Part shown: one piece after another, positions 17,096-26,437 of the stretch
Position numbering within the stretch: position 1 is the stretch's first letter
Layout of the letters: each line of letters starts with the position of its first letter
Assembly: GCF_003261235.1 (NCBI RefSeq)
Contig: NZ_CP030085.1
Span: 434,001 to 498,000 of the forward strand
Length of the DNA: 64,000 nucleotides
Origin: Polynucleobacter paneuropaeus
Lineage (GTDB): Bacteria; Pseudomonadota; Gammaproteobacteria; Burkholderiales; Burkholderiaceae
Reading direction: 5' to 3'
Translations under genes and position numbers: made by a program
Notes under the pieces: model-generated
What the model was told of the DNA's origin: nothing
Seen by the model: only the letters and a program-made list of their open reading frames with translations
Databases searched by the model: none

Positions 17096-18351
17096 CAGTT
17101 TGCTGAACTCTTTTGCAGATTCGCGATCCGTAATGGAGCGGGTGGATGAGAACTATAGAAAGCGGTATAGATTGGATCAGGTGTTAGCGTAGAGGCATTG
17201 TCTTGATATAACTTCACTAGTGCTGCAATGAGATCACTCGCAGAGGATTTGCTAGCAGCAAAGTTATCAGCCTCGTATTCATGTTTACGAGAGGCGAGGC
17301 TACCTAGTGGTGTGAAGAAGAAGGTAAACACAGGTGAGACCAGCATAAAGAGTGCCAGAGCTAAGCCCCCGTTATAGCCATCCATACTCGGCATTACCCC
17401 GAGATCCTCGTAGAACCAAACCTGTGTGCTGATCCAGCCTAGTAAGGCAAAGACCCCAAAGCTTAAGGCGAAAGAAAATAAAAGCCGCTTACGAATATGA
17501 TTACACTTAAAGTGACCGAGTTCATGAGCGAGGACAGCCTCAACTTCATTGGCATTGAGTTTCTCAATCAAGGTATCAAAGAAAACAATCCGCTTGGCCT
17601 TACCCATACCGGCAAAGAAAGCATTGCCATGCGCACTCCGCTTGCTGCCATCCATTACAAAAAGACCTTGGCTAGCAAAGTCACAACGCTTTAGTAGTGC
17701 CTCAATTTGTGTCTTTAGAGCGCCATCTTCCAGCGCTTGGAATTTATTGAAGAGGGGCGCAATAACACTGGGGAAAATCCATTGCATTAATAGACTGAAC
17801 ACAGTGAGGACAGCCCAAGCCCAGAGCCACCAGAAGCTACCTGCTTGGGCCATCAAGCTTAAGATGATCCACAGCAAGGGAATACCAATCACTCCACCTA
17901 AGAGGACGCCTTTAAGCAAATCGATAAAAAAGAGTTTCTTTGACATGCGATTGAAGTCAAACCGCTCTTCTAGGTGAAACTGTTTGTACCAAGAGAAGGG
18001 CAGATCAATCGCACTTGAGATCAGCACAATCGAAACAAGCAAAGCGATCTGTTGAATAATGCCCTGACCAAGACTGCCAATCAGAATGAGGTTGAGGATT
18101 TGGAGTCCGCCCAGTAAAGTGAAGCCAATCAGCACAATCGCGCTGACGCTATTCTCTAAAATACCCAGGCGTAATTTAGCAATCGTATAGTCAGCAGCTT
18201 TTTGGTGTTCTGCTAATGAAACTTTTTGGACAAATTCTGTGGGCACCTGAGCGCGGTGTTTTGCAACATAGCGAATTTGGCGTTGAGAAAGCCAGTAACG
18301 AAGGCCGAAACTGGTGGCAAAGGCGATTAAAAAAACAATTGTGAATGTCAT
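17095..18351 (-). CDS. M48-family membrane metallopeptidase (CAAX-protease/Ste24-like)
   Basis: The 418-residue protein has several membrane helices and the zinc motif HELGH in AVLAHELGHFKCNH, with a downstream Glu-containing EYEADNFAA helix supplying the third ligand. Length and the GMGKAKRIVFFDTLIEKL region match the bacterial Ste24 homologues found beside orn and rsgA in betaproteobacteria. Substrates in bacteria are unclear; quality control of membrane proteins is the usual guess. Its ATG is only 3 bp from the first possible start of divergent orn. Confidence 0.88.
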   Translation of the reverse strand: MTFTIVFLIAFATSFGLRYWLSQRQIRYVAKHRAQVPTEFVQKVSLAEHQKAADYTIAKLRLGILENSVSAIVLIGFTLLGGLQILNLILIGSLGQGIIQQIALLVSIVLISSAIDLPFSWYKQFHLEERFDFNRMSKKLFFIDLLKGVLLGGVIGIPLLWIILSLMAQAGSFWWLWAWAVLTVFSLLMQWIFPSVIAPLFNKFQALEDGALKTQIEALLKRCDFASQGLFVMDGSKRSAHGNAFFAGMGKAKRIVFFDTLIEKLNANEVEAVLAHELGHFKCNHIRKRLLFSFALSFGVFALLGWISTQVWFYEDLGVMPSMDGYNGGLALALFMLVSPVFTFFFTPLGSLASRKHEYEADNFAASKSSASDLIAALVKLYQDNASTLTPDPIYTAFYSSHPPAPLRIANLQKSSAN

Positions 18352-18366
18352 GAGATGATTATAGTT

Positions 18367-18966
18367 ATGAGTGAAAATATTGAGTCCCAGGCCCCCAAAA
18401 ATGTCCCAAGCAGCCCTCCTGCCAGTGAGAACCTCATTTGGGTTGATATGGAGATGTCAGGCTTAAATCCAGAAACTGAGCGTATTCTAGAAATCGCCAT
18501 TATTGTTACTGATGCCCACCTCAATACCATTGCGACTGCTCCAGTCTGGGTGGTCCATCAGGATGACACTGTTTTAGATGCCATGGATGCATGGAACAAG
18601 GGCACCCACGGCAGATCTGGTCTGATCGATAAAGTCAAAGCGTCTGTGCTCGATGAGGCAACGGTTGAGGCTCAATGTATTGCCTTTCTCAAGCAACATA
18701 TCAAAGCAGGCATTGCGCCGATGTGCGGTAATACCGTCGGCCAAGATCGGCGTTTTATGGCTCGGTATATGCCTAAACTAGAGGCCTACTTTCATTACCG
18801 AAATATTGACGTCTCAACCCTCAAAGAGCTTTGTAAGCGGTGGCACCCTGAACTACTCAAGGGCTTTACCAAGCAACAGGCCCATACAGCCCTGGCTGAT
18901 ATTGAAGAATCTATCGAAGAGTTAAAGTATTACCGCGAAAAGTTTATCGTGCCGCTACCTCAATAG
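18367..18966 (+). CDS. orn: Oligoribonuclease
   Basis: DEDDh 3'-5' exoribonuclease that degrades 2-5 nt RNAs, including the pGpG breakdown product of c-di-GMP. Motifs are WVDMEMSGLNPETERILEIA (catalytic Asp and Glu), GNTVGQDRRFMARYMP, and HTALADIEESIEELKYYR with the His and last Asp. I chose the ATG at 18367; another in-frame ATG at 18355 adds four residues. Neither has an obvious Shine-Dalgarno. Confidence 0.95.
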   Translation: MSENIESQAPKNVPSSPPASENLIWVDMEMSGLNPETERILEIAIIVTDAHLNTIATAPVWVVHQDDTVLDAMDAWNKGTHGRSGLIDKVKASVLDEATVEAQCIAFLKQHIKAGIAPMCGNTVGQDRRFMARYMPKLEAYFHYRNIDVSTLKELCKRWHPELLKGFTKQQAHTALADIEESIEELKYYREKFIVPLPQ

Positions 18967-18974
18967 CAGGGCAA

Positions 18975-19586
18975 TTATTTCTTGATAGCGCTTTTGGGTC
19001 TAAATGCCTTGACGACACTTTCTTGGACCTCAATATAAGGACCGCCAATCAGATCGATACAGTAGGGTACAGCAGCAAAGATGCCAGGGACAATCGATTT
19101 GCCTTCGGAATCCTTTAAGCCCTCCAAAGTTTCTTGAATTGACTTAGGTTGTCCCGGTAAATTGATAATTAAAGCAGCATGGTTCTCAATTTCTCGCAGA
19201 ACAGCAGTTTGCCGCGACAAAATAGCGGTAGGTACAAAACGCAAACTGATCTGTCGCATTTGCTCACCAAACCCAGGCATTTCCCGGGTGCCAGCAGCAA
19301 TGGTTGCTTCAGGGGTGACATCGCGGCGTGATGGCCCTGTCCCACCAGTTGTTAGAACTAAATCGCAAGCTTCTTGATCAACCAATTCAATAATATTTTT
19401 GGTAATGATATGAGATTCATCCGCAATCAAGCGCTCAGAGAAAGTACAGGGATTAAGCATGGCTTTTTCAAGCCAAGTCTTGAGGGCTGGTATGCCTTCG
19501 TCGGTATAAACACCTTGACTGGCTCGGTCAGAGATCGAGATTAGGCCAATTTTGATCGAATCCGGGGCGGCTTCTGTATGCTTCAT
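18975..19586 (-). CDS. mog: Molybdopterin adenylyltransferase
   Basis: Activates molybdopterin with ATP to AMP-molybdopterin before metal insertion by MoeA. The 203-residue protein has the MoCF signature TTGGTGPSRRDVTPEAT and the family's GMPGFGEQMR-like segment (EMPGFGEQMRQISL). It lies away from the moeA-mobA-moaA group at 25-28 kb but belongs to the same pathway. Mog is favoured over MoaB by length and the C-terminal IDLIGGPYIE. Confidence 0.88.
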   Translation of the reverse strand: MKHTEAAPDSIKIGLISISDRASQGVYTDEGIPALKTWLEKAMLNPCTFSERLIADESHIITKNIIELVDQEACDLVLTTGGTGPSRRDVTPEATIAAGTREMPGFGEQMRQISLRFVPTAILSRQTAVLREIENHAALIINLPGQPKSIQETLEGLKDSEGKSIVPGIFAAVPYCIDLIGGPYIEVQESVVKAFRPKSAIKK

Positions 19587-19612
19587 GTTTCTATTCTAGC
19601 TATTATTGAGAC

Positions 19613-20959
19613 ATGTTTACTTATTCATCCAATCAGTTTCAAGAAACCATCGAGTTTATGCTGGCAGAGGCTAGGCGGAGAGGCGCCTCTGATGCAATTG
19701 CTGAAGTCTCCGAAGGTCAAGGCCTAGCAGTGACTGTCCGCAAGGGTGAAGTAGAAACTATTGAGCAAAGTCTCGACAAACAAGTTGGGGTTACTGTTTT
19801 TCTGGGACAGCGCCGGGGTAATGCCAGTACCAGTGATTTTTCTCAAGCATCCTTGCGCGCAACCGTAGAGGCTGCGTACCATATCGCTCAACATACCGCC
19901 GAGGATGATTGTGCAGGTCCAGCAGAGCCCGAGCTTTTAGAGAAAAAACCGAAAGACTTGGATTTATTTCATTCATGGGCAATTGATGCAATTGAGGCCG
20001 TAGAGATTGCGCGCGCTGCGGAAGCTGCCGCCTTTGCGGTCAGTAAACAAATTCGCAATAGTGATGGCGCCTCAGTATCAGCGCATCACGGGCATTTTAT
20101 GATGGGGACTACAAATGGTTTTATGGGAGGCTATCCTTTCTCACGCCATTACATTTCATGCGCACCGATTGCGAACGGCCTGACTAAAAAATCAGGTATG
20201 CAACGTGACGACTGGTACTCCAGCTCTCGAGTGCCCAAGGAGTTAGCGGAGCCCGCTGCGATTGGAAAATACGCAGCGCAGCGAGCACTCTCTCGTCTGA
20301 ATGCAAAATCGATTAGTACCCGTCGTTGTCCAGTGATCTTTGAAGCCCCGCTGGCTGCTGGCCTGATGGGTGGGTTAGTCCAAGCAGTTTCAGGTGGAGC
20401 TTTATATCGTAAGTCGAGCTTCTTATTGGATAGTTTGGGTAAAGCAGTACTCCCTAAGCATGTCAGTCTGATTGAAGAGCCGCATCATCATGCGATGATG
20501 GGTAGTGCGCCATTTGATGAAGAAGGTGTTAAAACCCATGCGCGTACTGTGGTAGATCAAGGAATTTTGCAAGGTTATTTTCTGTCGACCTATTCAGCAC
20601 GTAAGTTGGGTATGAAAACTACTGGTAATGCGGGCGGCTCACACCACCTCACATTCCAAAGTAAAAAAACGTGTAAGGGTGGATTACCTGCGCTACTAAA
20701 AGAAATGGGCACCGGTTTATTGGTAACTGAACTGATGGGGCAGGGCGTGAATTACGTTACTGGTGACTACTCTCGAGGGGCTTTTGGGTACTGGGTCGAG
20801 AACGGTGAAATTCAGTATCCAGTCGAAGAAGTGACGATTGCTGGCAATCTGCGCGACATGCTAATGGATATTGCGATGATTGGCAGTGATACTTTGGTTC
20901 GGGGCAGCAAAGAAACCGGATCGATCTTGATTGGCTCAATGACCGTCGGCGGTAAGTAA
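19613..20959 (+). CDS. pmbA: PmbA/TldE-type metalloprotease subunit
   Basis: Partner of TldD in a protease that processes small peptides such as microcins and antitoxins. The 448-residue protein is of normal length, with the N-terminal AIAEVSEGQGLAVTVRKGEVE block and C-terminal GDYSRGAFGYWVENGEIQYPVEEVTIAGNL. As expected for PmbA it lacks the HExxxH site that TldD carries. No tldD is visible in the window. Confidence 0.93.
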   Translation: MFTYSSNQFQETIEFMLAEARRRGASDAIAEVSEGQGLAVTVRKGEVETIEQSLDKQVGVTVFLGQRRGNASTSDFSQASLRATVEAAYHIAQHTAEDDCAGPAEPELLEKKPKDLDLFHSWAIDAIEAVEIARAAEAAAFAVSKQIRNSDGASVSAHHGHFMMGTTNGFMGGYPFSRHYISCAPIANGLTKKSGMQRDDWYSSSRVPKELAEPAAIGKYAAQRALSRLNAKSISTRRCPVIFEAPLAAGLMGGLVQAVSGGALYRKSSFLLDSLGKAVLPKHVSLIEEPHHHAMMGSAPFDEEGVKTHARTVVDQGILQGYFLSTYSARKLGMKTTGNAGGSHHLTFQSKKTCKGGLPALLKEMGTGLLVTELMGQGVNYVTGDYSRGAFGYWVENGEIQYPVEEVTIAGNLRDMLMDIAMIGSDTLVRGSKETGSILIGSMTVGGK

Positions 20960-20962
20960 GCT

Positions 20963-21451
20963 TTACTTGCGCTCTAGAGTAACAAAGTCAAAGTGAATGT
21001 CGCCTTCGACATTCGGGATGCGTTCTACCTCATGCCAATGGACTGGGTCTGGAATCTCAAAGAAGGTATCTCCATCCTGTACGTCGAGTTTGATTTCAGT
21101 CAGGTATAGGCGATCCGCTAAAGGGAAGGCTTGGGTAAAGAGCTGCTCTCCGCCGATCACAAATACTCGGGGGAACTCTGCAAGACTAGCAAGCGCTTCC
21201 TCTAAAGAGTGAACGACTTCACCACCATTGAGCTGGAGATCAAGATTGCGTGTCACAACAATATTGCGGCGACCCGGAAGTGGACGACCAATGGATTCCC
21301 AAGTCTTGCGACCCATGATGACAGGATGACCCATGGTCACGCGCTTGAAGAATTGAAGATCTGCTGAGATCTTCCAAGGCATTTGATTGTCTCGCCCAAT
21401 TACATGATTCTGTGAACGAGCAACAATCATTGAGATTGCAGGTTGCGCCAT
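20963..21451 (-). CDS. folA: Dihydrofolate reductase
   Basis: NADPH-dependent reduction of dihydrofolate, replacing tetrahydrofolate oxidised by ThyA. The 162-residue protein has the typical IVARSQNHVIGRDNQMPW loop, MGRKTWESIGRPLPGR, and VFVIGGEQLFTQAFPLADRLYLTEI. It lies 2 bp after thyA in the same direction, a common functional pairing. Confidence 0.97.
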   Translation of the reverse strand: MAQPAISMIVARSQNHVIGRDNQMPWKISADLQFFKRVTMGHPVIMGRKTWESIGRPLPGRRNIVVTRNLDLQLNGGEVVHSLEEALASLAEFPRVFVIGGEQLFTQAFPLADRLYLTEIKLDVQDGDTFFEIPDPVHWHEVERIPNVEGDIHFDFVTLERK

Positions 21452-21453
21452 GA

Positions 21454-22248
21454 TTAAACCGCTACCGGCGCTTTGATATGAGGATGAGATTCATAGCCGA
21501 CAATCTCAAAGTCTTCGAACTCATAATCGAACAGAGAGTCTGGCTTGCGCAAAATATTGAGCTTAGGTAGAGGGAAGAATTCTCTAGATAATTGGAGCTC
21601 AACTTGCTCAAGATGATTACTATACAAGTGGCAGTCACCGCCAGTCCAAATAAAGTCACCTACCTCTAAATTACATTGCTGAGCAACCATGTGCGTTAGC
21701 AAAGCATAGCTCGCAATGTTGAAAGGAACCCCTAAAAAGATATCTGCACTGCGCTGGTAGAGCTGGCACGAGAGTTTGCCATCCGCAACATAGAACTGAA
21801 AGAAAGCATGACAAGGTGCTAGTGCCATTTTGGGGATATCTGCTACGTTCCATGCTGAGACAATGATGCGACGAGAATCAGGATTCTTTTTGATGGTCTC
21901 GAGCACTTCAGTGATCTGATCGATGTGTTGGCCATTGGGCGCTGGCCAGGAACGCCATTGATATCCATAGATTGGACCAAGATCACCATCGGGCGCGGCC
22001 CATTCATTCCAAATCGAGACGCCACGCTCTTTTAACCAATTGTTATCAGTGCTACCTTTGAGGAACCAGAGTAATTCATAGATGATGGATTTAAGATGGA
22101 GTTTTTTGGTTGTCACCATCGGAAAACCGTCGGCCAAATTAAAGCGCATCTGGTGGCCAAAAACCGAGAGTGTGCCAGTGCCTGTTCTGTCAGATTTGGG
22201 GGTTCCCTTGGCGAGAACTTCTTTCATCAGGTCGTGATATTGGCGCAT
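21454..22248 (-). CDS. thyA: Thymidylate synthase
   Basis: Methylates dUMP to dTMP with methylene-tetrahydrofolate. From the ATG at 22248 the product is 264 residues, the same length as E. coli ThyA, and begins MRQYHDLMKEVL. The catalytic Cys lies in ALAPCHAFFQF, followed by LYQRSADIFLGVPFNIASYA. The reading frame extends to 22299, but that would add 17 non-family residues. Confidence 0.97.
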   Translation of the reverse strand: MRQYHDLMKEVLAKGTPKSDRTGTGTLSVFGHQMRFNLADGFPMVTTKKLHLKSIIYELLWFLKGSTDNNWLKERGVSIWNEWAAPDGDLGPIYGYQWRSWPAPNGQHIDQITEVLETIKKNPDSRRIIVSAWNVADIPKMALAPCHAFFQFYVADGKLSCQLYQRSADIFLGVPFNIASYALLTHMVAQQCNLEVGDFIWTGGDCHLYSNHLEQVELQLSREFFPLPKLNILRKPDSLFDYEFEDFEIVGYESHPHIKAPVAV

Positions 22249-22276
22249 GATTAGTAAAGTGTAATGTAAAAGGGCT

Positions 22277-23314
22277 TCACTCTGTATTCCCCACCCCAAG
22301 GACTTTGTGAAGCTTGGTTGAGGTGGTGGTGTATTGGAGTTGAATGGTTTTTTCAGGGCTCAGATAGGCTGCAGCTGCAAAGGCTGCCAAGGCTGCTTCA
22401 TGAAAGCCCGACAGAATCAGTTTCTTCTTCCCAGGATAGAGGTTGATATCACCTACCGCGAATATTCCTGGCGTACTAGTTTGGAACTTTTCGGTATCAA
22501 CTGTAATTTGCTTACGATCAATATCCAAGCCCCAGTCGGCGATAGGACCTAATTTAGGGGACAGGCCGAAGAATGCCAACATCACATCACAAGGCACAGA
22601 GCTCTTGGTGCCATCAATACCAGTGACAAATAGCTCACTCAGTTTTCCATCATGGACTTCAAACCCAGATAGTTGCCCGATCTTGAGATTGATCTTCCCA
22701 GCGTCACAAAGCTCACGCATTTTGGAAACGGATTTTGGTGCAGCCTTAAAGTCATCGCGCCGATGAATCAGAGTCAACTGACTGACCTTATCCGCAAAAT
22801 ATAAAGCCCAATCGAGTGCAGAATCTCCGCCGCCACAGATCACCATATTTTTACCAACGAATTGCTCGGGATCTTTGACTCGATAAAACACTTGTGTGCC
22901 ATCAAATCTATCAATGTCATCGAGCGGAACCAGTCGCGGTTGGAATGCGCCGACACCAGCGGCAATAAAAACGGTTTTGCTAATGAAGTGCTGATCAGCG
23001 CTGGTATGAATATCAAAGCGACCATCAGGTCTCTGAGTGACCATGCTGACCTCTTGCCCCAAATGAAATTGGGCGCCAAAAGGTTCGATCTGTTTTAGAA
23101 GATTGTCGGTTAGCTCTTTACCAGTGCAAACTGGTAAAGCGGGGATATCGTAAATCGGTTTATCGGGGTAGAGCTCCATGCATTGGCCACCAATAATGGG
23201 TAGCGCATCAATCACATGGACTTTAATTTCTAGAAGACCAAGTTCAAATACTTGGAAGAGCCCCACCGGACCGGCGCCAATGATGACTGCATCGGTTTCA
23301 ATGGAAGAGGACAA
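22277..23314 (-). CDS. Ferredoxin/flavodoxin-NADP reductase, thioredoxin-reductase-like type
   Basis: FAD- and NADPH-binding flavoprotein that shuttles electrons between NADPH and ferredoxin. The 345-residue protein has the FAD motif VIIGAGPVGLF, the NADP motif ICGGGDSALDWAL and the C-terminal FAVGDINLYPGKKKLI. It lacks the CxxC active site of thioredoxin reductase and keeps the long C-terminus of the TrxR-like FNR family. The ferredoxin gene lies 31 bp upstream in the same direction, supporting a redox pair. Confidence 0.88.
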   Translation of the reverse strand: MSSSIETDAVIIGAGPVGLFQVFELGLLEIKVHVIDALPIIGGQCMELYPDKPIYDIPALPVCTGKELTDNLLKQIEPFGAQFHLGQEVSMVTQRPDGRFDIHTSADQHFISKTVFIAAGVGAFQPRLVPLDDIDRFDGTQVFYRVKDPEQFVGKNMVICGGGDSALDWALYFADKVSQLTLIHRRDDFKAAPKSVSKMRELCDAGKINLKIGQLSGFEVHDGKLSELFVTGIDGTKSSVPCDVMLAFFGLSPKLGPIADWGLDIDRKQITVDTEKFQTSTPGIFAVGDINLYPGKKKLILSGFHEAALAAFAAAAYLSPEKTIQLQYTTTSTKLHKVLGVGNTE

Positions 23315-23345
23315 ATGGGCGCTCTAAGAGGTGAGTAAGTAAAGC

Positions 23346-23669
23346 TTACTTAACCAGTTCAGCCAATTTACTTTTAACGTCTTTCCACTCATCAGCGTCG
23401 GGTAGAGCGCCTTTGGATTTTGTAATGGACGTCCAAGAGGATGCGAGGTCAGCATTGATTTTGATGAATTGTTGCTGATCTCCAGGGACATCATCCTCTG
23501 CATAGATCGCATTGACTGGGCACTCTGGAACGCATACGGCGCAATCAATACACTCGTCAGGATCGATCACTAAAAAATTGGGGCCTTCGCGGAAGCAGTC
23601 CACTGGGCAAACGTCCACACAATCGGTGTATTTGCAGCGGATACAAGATTCAGTAACAACGTAAGTCAT
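23346..23669 (-). CDS. fdxA: Seven-iron ferredoxin FdxA
   Basis: The 107-residue protein has two cluster motifs: CIRCKYTDCVDVCPVDCF, in which the CxxCx4-like spacing suits a 3Fe-4S plus 4Fe-4S protein, and CIDCAVCVPECPVNAI. The extended C-terminus (to LAELVK) is typical of Azotobacter-type FdI. It probably exchanges electrons with the reductase encoded just downstream. Confidence 0.93.
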   Translation of the reverse strand: MTYVVTESCIRCKYTDCVDVCPVDCFREGPNFLVIDPDECIDCAVCVPECPVNAIYAEDDVPGDQQQFIKINADLASSWTSITKSKGALPDADEWKDVKSKLAELVK

Positions 23670-23802
23670 GGTAATTGGTCAGTTTTCGATTCGGTAGCCC
23701 AGGGCATGCCATGGGGATTAAAGGCATTTTAGCCGAATTCACCCTTTTTCTTGGTAAACCCGCTAATTCACTTGAGGTAAAGTCTCTTTTAAGGAGATTT
23801 AA

Positions 23803-24804
23803 ATGACTACACAAAATACAGCTAAAAAACCTAAAATTTTCATCGCCAGAGCGATATTTGCAGATGCACTCCCCCAATTAGAGGAGTCTTTTGAGGTGAC
23901 CTCAAATCAGTCGGATGAGGTATTGACCCCTGAAGAATTACAAAAAGCCCTTGTAGGTATGGATGGCGCCCTAGTATCGGGCGGCGACCGAATTGACGCT
24001 AAGGTTTTATCTGCCGCAAAAGACCTCAAAATTGTGGCCAATATTGCAGTGGGTTACAACAACTTGGATATTCCGGCAATGACTGCCGCAGGTGTGATGG
24101 GTACCAATACCCCTGATGTCCTAACGGATACAACCGCCGACTTTGGATTTGCTTTGATGATGGCGGCTGCGCGTCGAGTGACTGAATCGGAGCATTGGCT
24201 CAGAGCGGGTAAGTGGGAAAAGTGGGCCTTGTTCAACAATCCATTGGGCGTAGATATTCACCACAGCACATTGGGCATTATTGGTATGGGCCGCATTGGA
24301 CAAGCTATCGCCAAACGCGGTTTAGGTTTTGGTATGAAGGTGATCTATTGCAATCGCAAACGATTGCCAGAGGCACTTGAGCAAGAGTGTGGTGCGACCC
24401 ATGTATCAAAAGAGGAATTACTAAAAACAGCTGACCATATCATTTTGGTCTTGCCTTACAGTGCAGAGAGTCATCACACGATTGGCGAGAAAGAGCTCTC
24501 ACTGATGAAGCCCACTGCAACCTTAACGAATATCGCTCGCGGCGGTATTGTGAACGATCTCGCGCTGGCGCAAGCCCTCAAGGCTGGCAAGATCTTTGGT
24601 GCTGGCTTAGATGTATTTGAGGGCGAACCGAAGGTAATCCCAGAGTTATTGGCGTGCAGTAATGTAGTGCTCGCACCGCACGTAGGTAGCTCGACTGAGC
24701 AGACCCGCAGAGCCATGATGAATTTAGCAATCAAAAATCTGCGCGCAGGACTCGCAGGTCAAAGACCGCCAAACTTAATTAATACAGACTTAATGCAGAA
24801 CTAG
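23803..24804 (+). CDS. D-2-hydroxyacid dehydrogenase (glyoxylate/hydroxypyruvate reductase type)
   Basis: NAD(P)H-dependent reductase of glyoxylate or hydroxypyruvate. The 333-residue protein has the Rossmann motif GMGRIGQAIAKRG, NIARGGIVND with the substrate-binding Arg, GLDVFEGEP with the catalytic Glu region and APHVGSST with the catalytic His. A strong AAGGAG lies 8 bp before the ATG. GhrB-like by similarity, but cofactor and substrate cannot be settled from motifs alone. Confidence 0.88.
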   Translation: MTTQNTAKKPKIFIARAIFADALPQLEESFEVTSNQSDEVLTPEELQKALVGMDGALVSGGDRIDAKVLSAAKDLKIVANIAVGYNNLDIPAMTAAGVMGTNTPDVLTDTTADFGFALMMAAARRVTESEHWLRAGKWEKWALFNNPLGVDIHHSTLGIIGMGRIGQAIAKRGLGFGMKVIYCNRKRLPEALEQECGATHVSKEELLKTADHIILVLPYSAESHHTIGEKELSLMKPTATLTNIARGGIVNDLALAQALKAGKIFGAGLDVFEGEPKVIPELLACSNVVLAPHVGSSTEQTRRAMMNLAIKNLRAGLAGQRPPNLINTDLMQN

Positions 24805-24819
24805 CGTTTGATAAATAAT

Positions 24820-24845
24820 CGAAACAGAGTAATTACTCTGTTTCG
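24820..24845 (+). terminator. Perfect palindrome acting as terminator for convergent genes
   Basis: A 26-bp perfect palindrome with arms CGAAACAGAGTAA / TTACTCTGTTTCG. On the reverse strand it is followed by ATTATTTATC, a fair T-rich tail; on the forward strand the tail is poorer (ATTTCG). The TAA stop of the reverse-strand small membrane protein lies inside the palindrome. Confidence 0.6.
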
Positions 24846-25126
24846 ATTTCGTCTGATAGCTCGCGCAGAGCCAATTCAATGCCACCAAACTTGCTGGCGA
24901 CCCAGTTGTAGACTTTGCATGCAATCCATAGCAATGCAAAACCGAGTAGTGCATTCAGAATTAATGCAGAGATCACAGTAAATCCAGGAATTGCACCATC
25001 CCGAATAAATGCGACAAACAGGGCTAGGAGAACGATCGGCACCGAGAAGCAGAGGTAAACCAAAACCAGAGTTTTGGCAGTGTGCATCGGATCGAGGAAG
25101 ACAACTTCTTTTTTAGTGAATTTCAT
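24833..25126 (-). CDS. Small membrane protein of unknown function
   Basis: 97 residues with two strongly hydrophobic segments (about residues 15-38 and 50-72), followed by an acidic C-terminus ending ELSDEIETE. It lies 12 bp after moeA on the same strand and may be translated from the same message. I do not recognise the family. Confidence 0.65.
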   Translation of the reverse strand: MKFTKKEVVFLDPMHTAKTLVLVYLCFSVPIVLLALFVAFIRDGAIPGFTVISALILNALLGFALLWIACKVYNWVASKFGGIELALRELSDEIETE

Positions 25127-25138
25127 AATGCTGCAATC

Positions 25139-26437
25139 TTAAAGCAGTCCTTCGAAAAGCGCTACATCTACCCAGTCACCAGCAGCAATATTTTCTTGAT
25201 CATGAGCAAGAATGACGAAGCAGTTTGCCTCACTCATTGAGCGCAAGATGCCTGCACCCTGGCTACCAGTTAGTCTCACACTGGGCTTACCCTCTGGATC
25301 TCGGCTCAAAATAGCCCTTTGAAATTCAGTGCGGCCAGCCTTTTTTCGAATCGCGTTCTCAGCAATCGCTTGAGTGAGTAGAGGTGTAGTGTCCTTGGCG
25401 CCATTCAGCTGTAAAAGGGCGGATCGAACAAATTGGTAGAAGGTAACCATCACAGCCACAGGGTTGCCTGGTAGGCCAAAGAAGAGGGTCTTGTGGGCTG
25501 GAGTCTTTTCAGGAACTGGCTTTAAAGTGCCAAATGCCATTGGTCTGCCAGGTCGCATGGCAATTTTCCAGAAGCCTACATCTCCAAGCTCTTGTAGAAC
25601 ATGTTTAGTGAAATCCGCCTCACCAACCGAGACCCCGCCACTGGAGATCAGTACATCAGCCTTAACCGCTGCCGCACAGAAGGCTGCCTTTAATGAATCT
25701 GGATCATCCCGCACAATGCCGCAATCGATCACATCTAAATTTAAGCGCTTAAGCATGCCAGTTAAGCTGTAGCGATTGCTATCGTAGATGCCACCTTCCT
25801 GAAGCGTTTTTCCTAAAGGGGTCAGTTCATCGCCCGATGACAGAATAGCTACTCGTAATTTACGTTTAACCTTTAATGATGCAATTCCCAATGAAGCTGC
25901 TAAGCCGAGATCGGCAGGCCGTAAAATTCTGCCGGCAATGATTGCTGGCTTGTTCTTTTGCAAGTCCTCTCCTTTAAGACGGCGGTTATCGCCAGACTTT
26001 AAGAGGGATGGATCGAAGACTATCTCATGATCACTTATGCTTACTAATTCTTGGGGGATGACAGTGTCACATGCGCTAGGCATCAGAGCGCCGGTCATGA
26101 TTTGGATGCATTCTCCTTTTGCAATTTCACCAACAAATGGTTTGCCTGCATAAGCAATTCCAGCTATCTTTAACTGGGTTTTTCCGCTGCCACCCTTCAA
26201 GCAAACGCCATCAAAAGCGTAACCATCCATCGCAGAATTATCGGCAGATGGAACATCTATCGGCGAGAGCAGATCTTCTGATAACACCCGATTGAGAGCA
26301 TCATTGAGTGCCACGAGTTCAGAATCAAGGGGAGATTCTGTGAGCAACTCATTCACCAAGCCGGCGATTGCTTCACGCGCTTGATCTACGCGCAAGGATG
26401 AGCTTAGGAGAATAGGATTATTAGGTGAACACTTCAT
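25139..26437 (-). CDS. moeA: Molybdopterin molybdotransferase
   Basis: Inserts molybdate into adenylylated molybdopterin. The 432-residue protein has DVPSADNSAMDGYAF, IMTGALMPSACDTVI, SSGDEL, SSGGVSVGEADF and GLPGNPVAVMVTF, the standard MoeA motifs in order. Its start overlaps the mobA stop by 4 bp, and with moaA upstream it forms a molybdenum-cofactor operon. Confidence 0.95.
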   Translation of the reverse strand: MKCSPNNPILLSSSLRVDQAREAIAGLVNELLTESPLDSELVALNDALNRVLSEDLLSPIDVPSADNSAMDGYAFDGVCLKGGSGKTQLKIAGIAYAGKPFVGEIAKGECIQIMTGALMPSACDTVIPQELVSISDHEIVFDPSLLKSGDNRRLKGEDLQKNKPAIIAGRILRPADLGLAASLGIASLKVKRKLRVAILSSGDELTPLGKTLQEGGIYDSNRYSLTGMLKRLNLDVIDCGIVRDDPDSLKAAFCAAAVKADVLISSGGVSVGEADFTKHVLQELGDVGFWKIAMRPGRPMAFGTLKPVPEKTPAHKTLFFGLPGNPVAVMVTFYQFVRSALLQLNGAKDTTPLLTQAIAENAIRKKAGRTEFQRAILSRDPEGKPSVRLTGSQGAGILRSMSEANCFVILAHDQENIAAGDWVDVALFEGLL

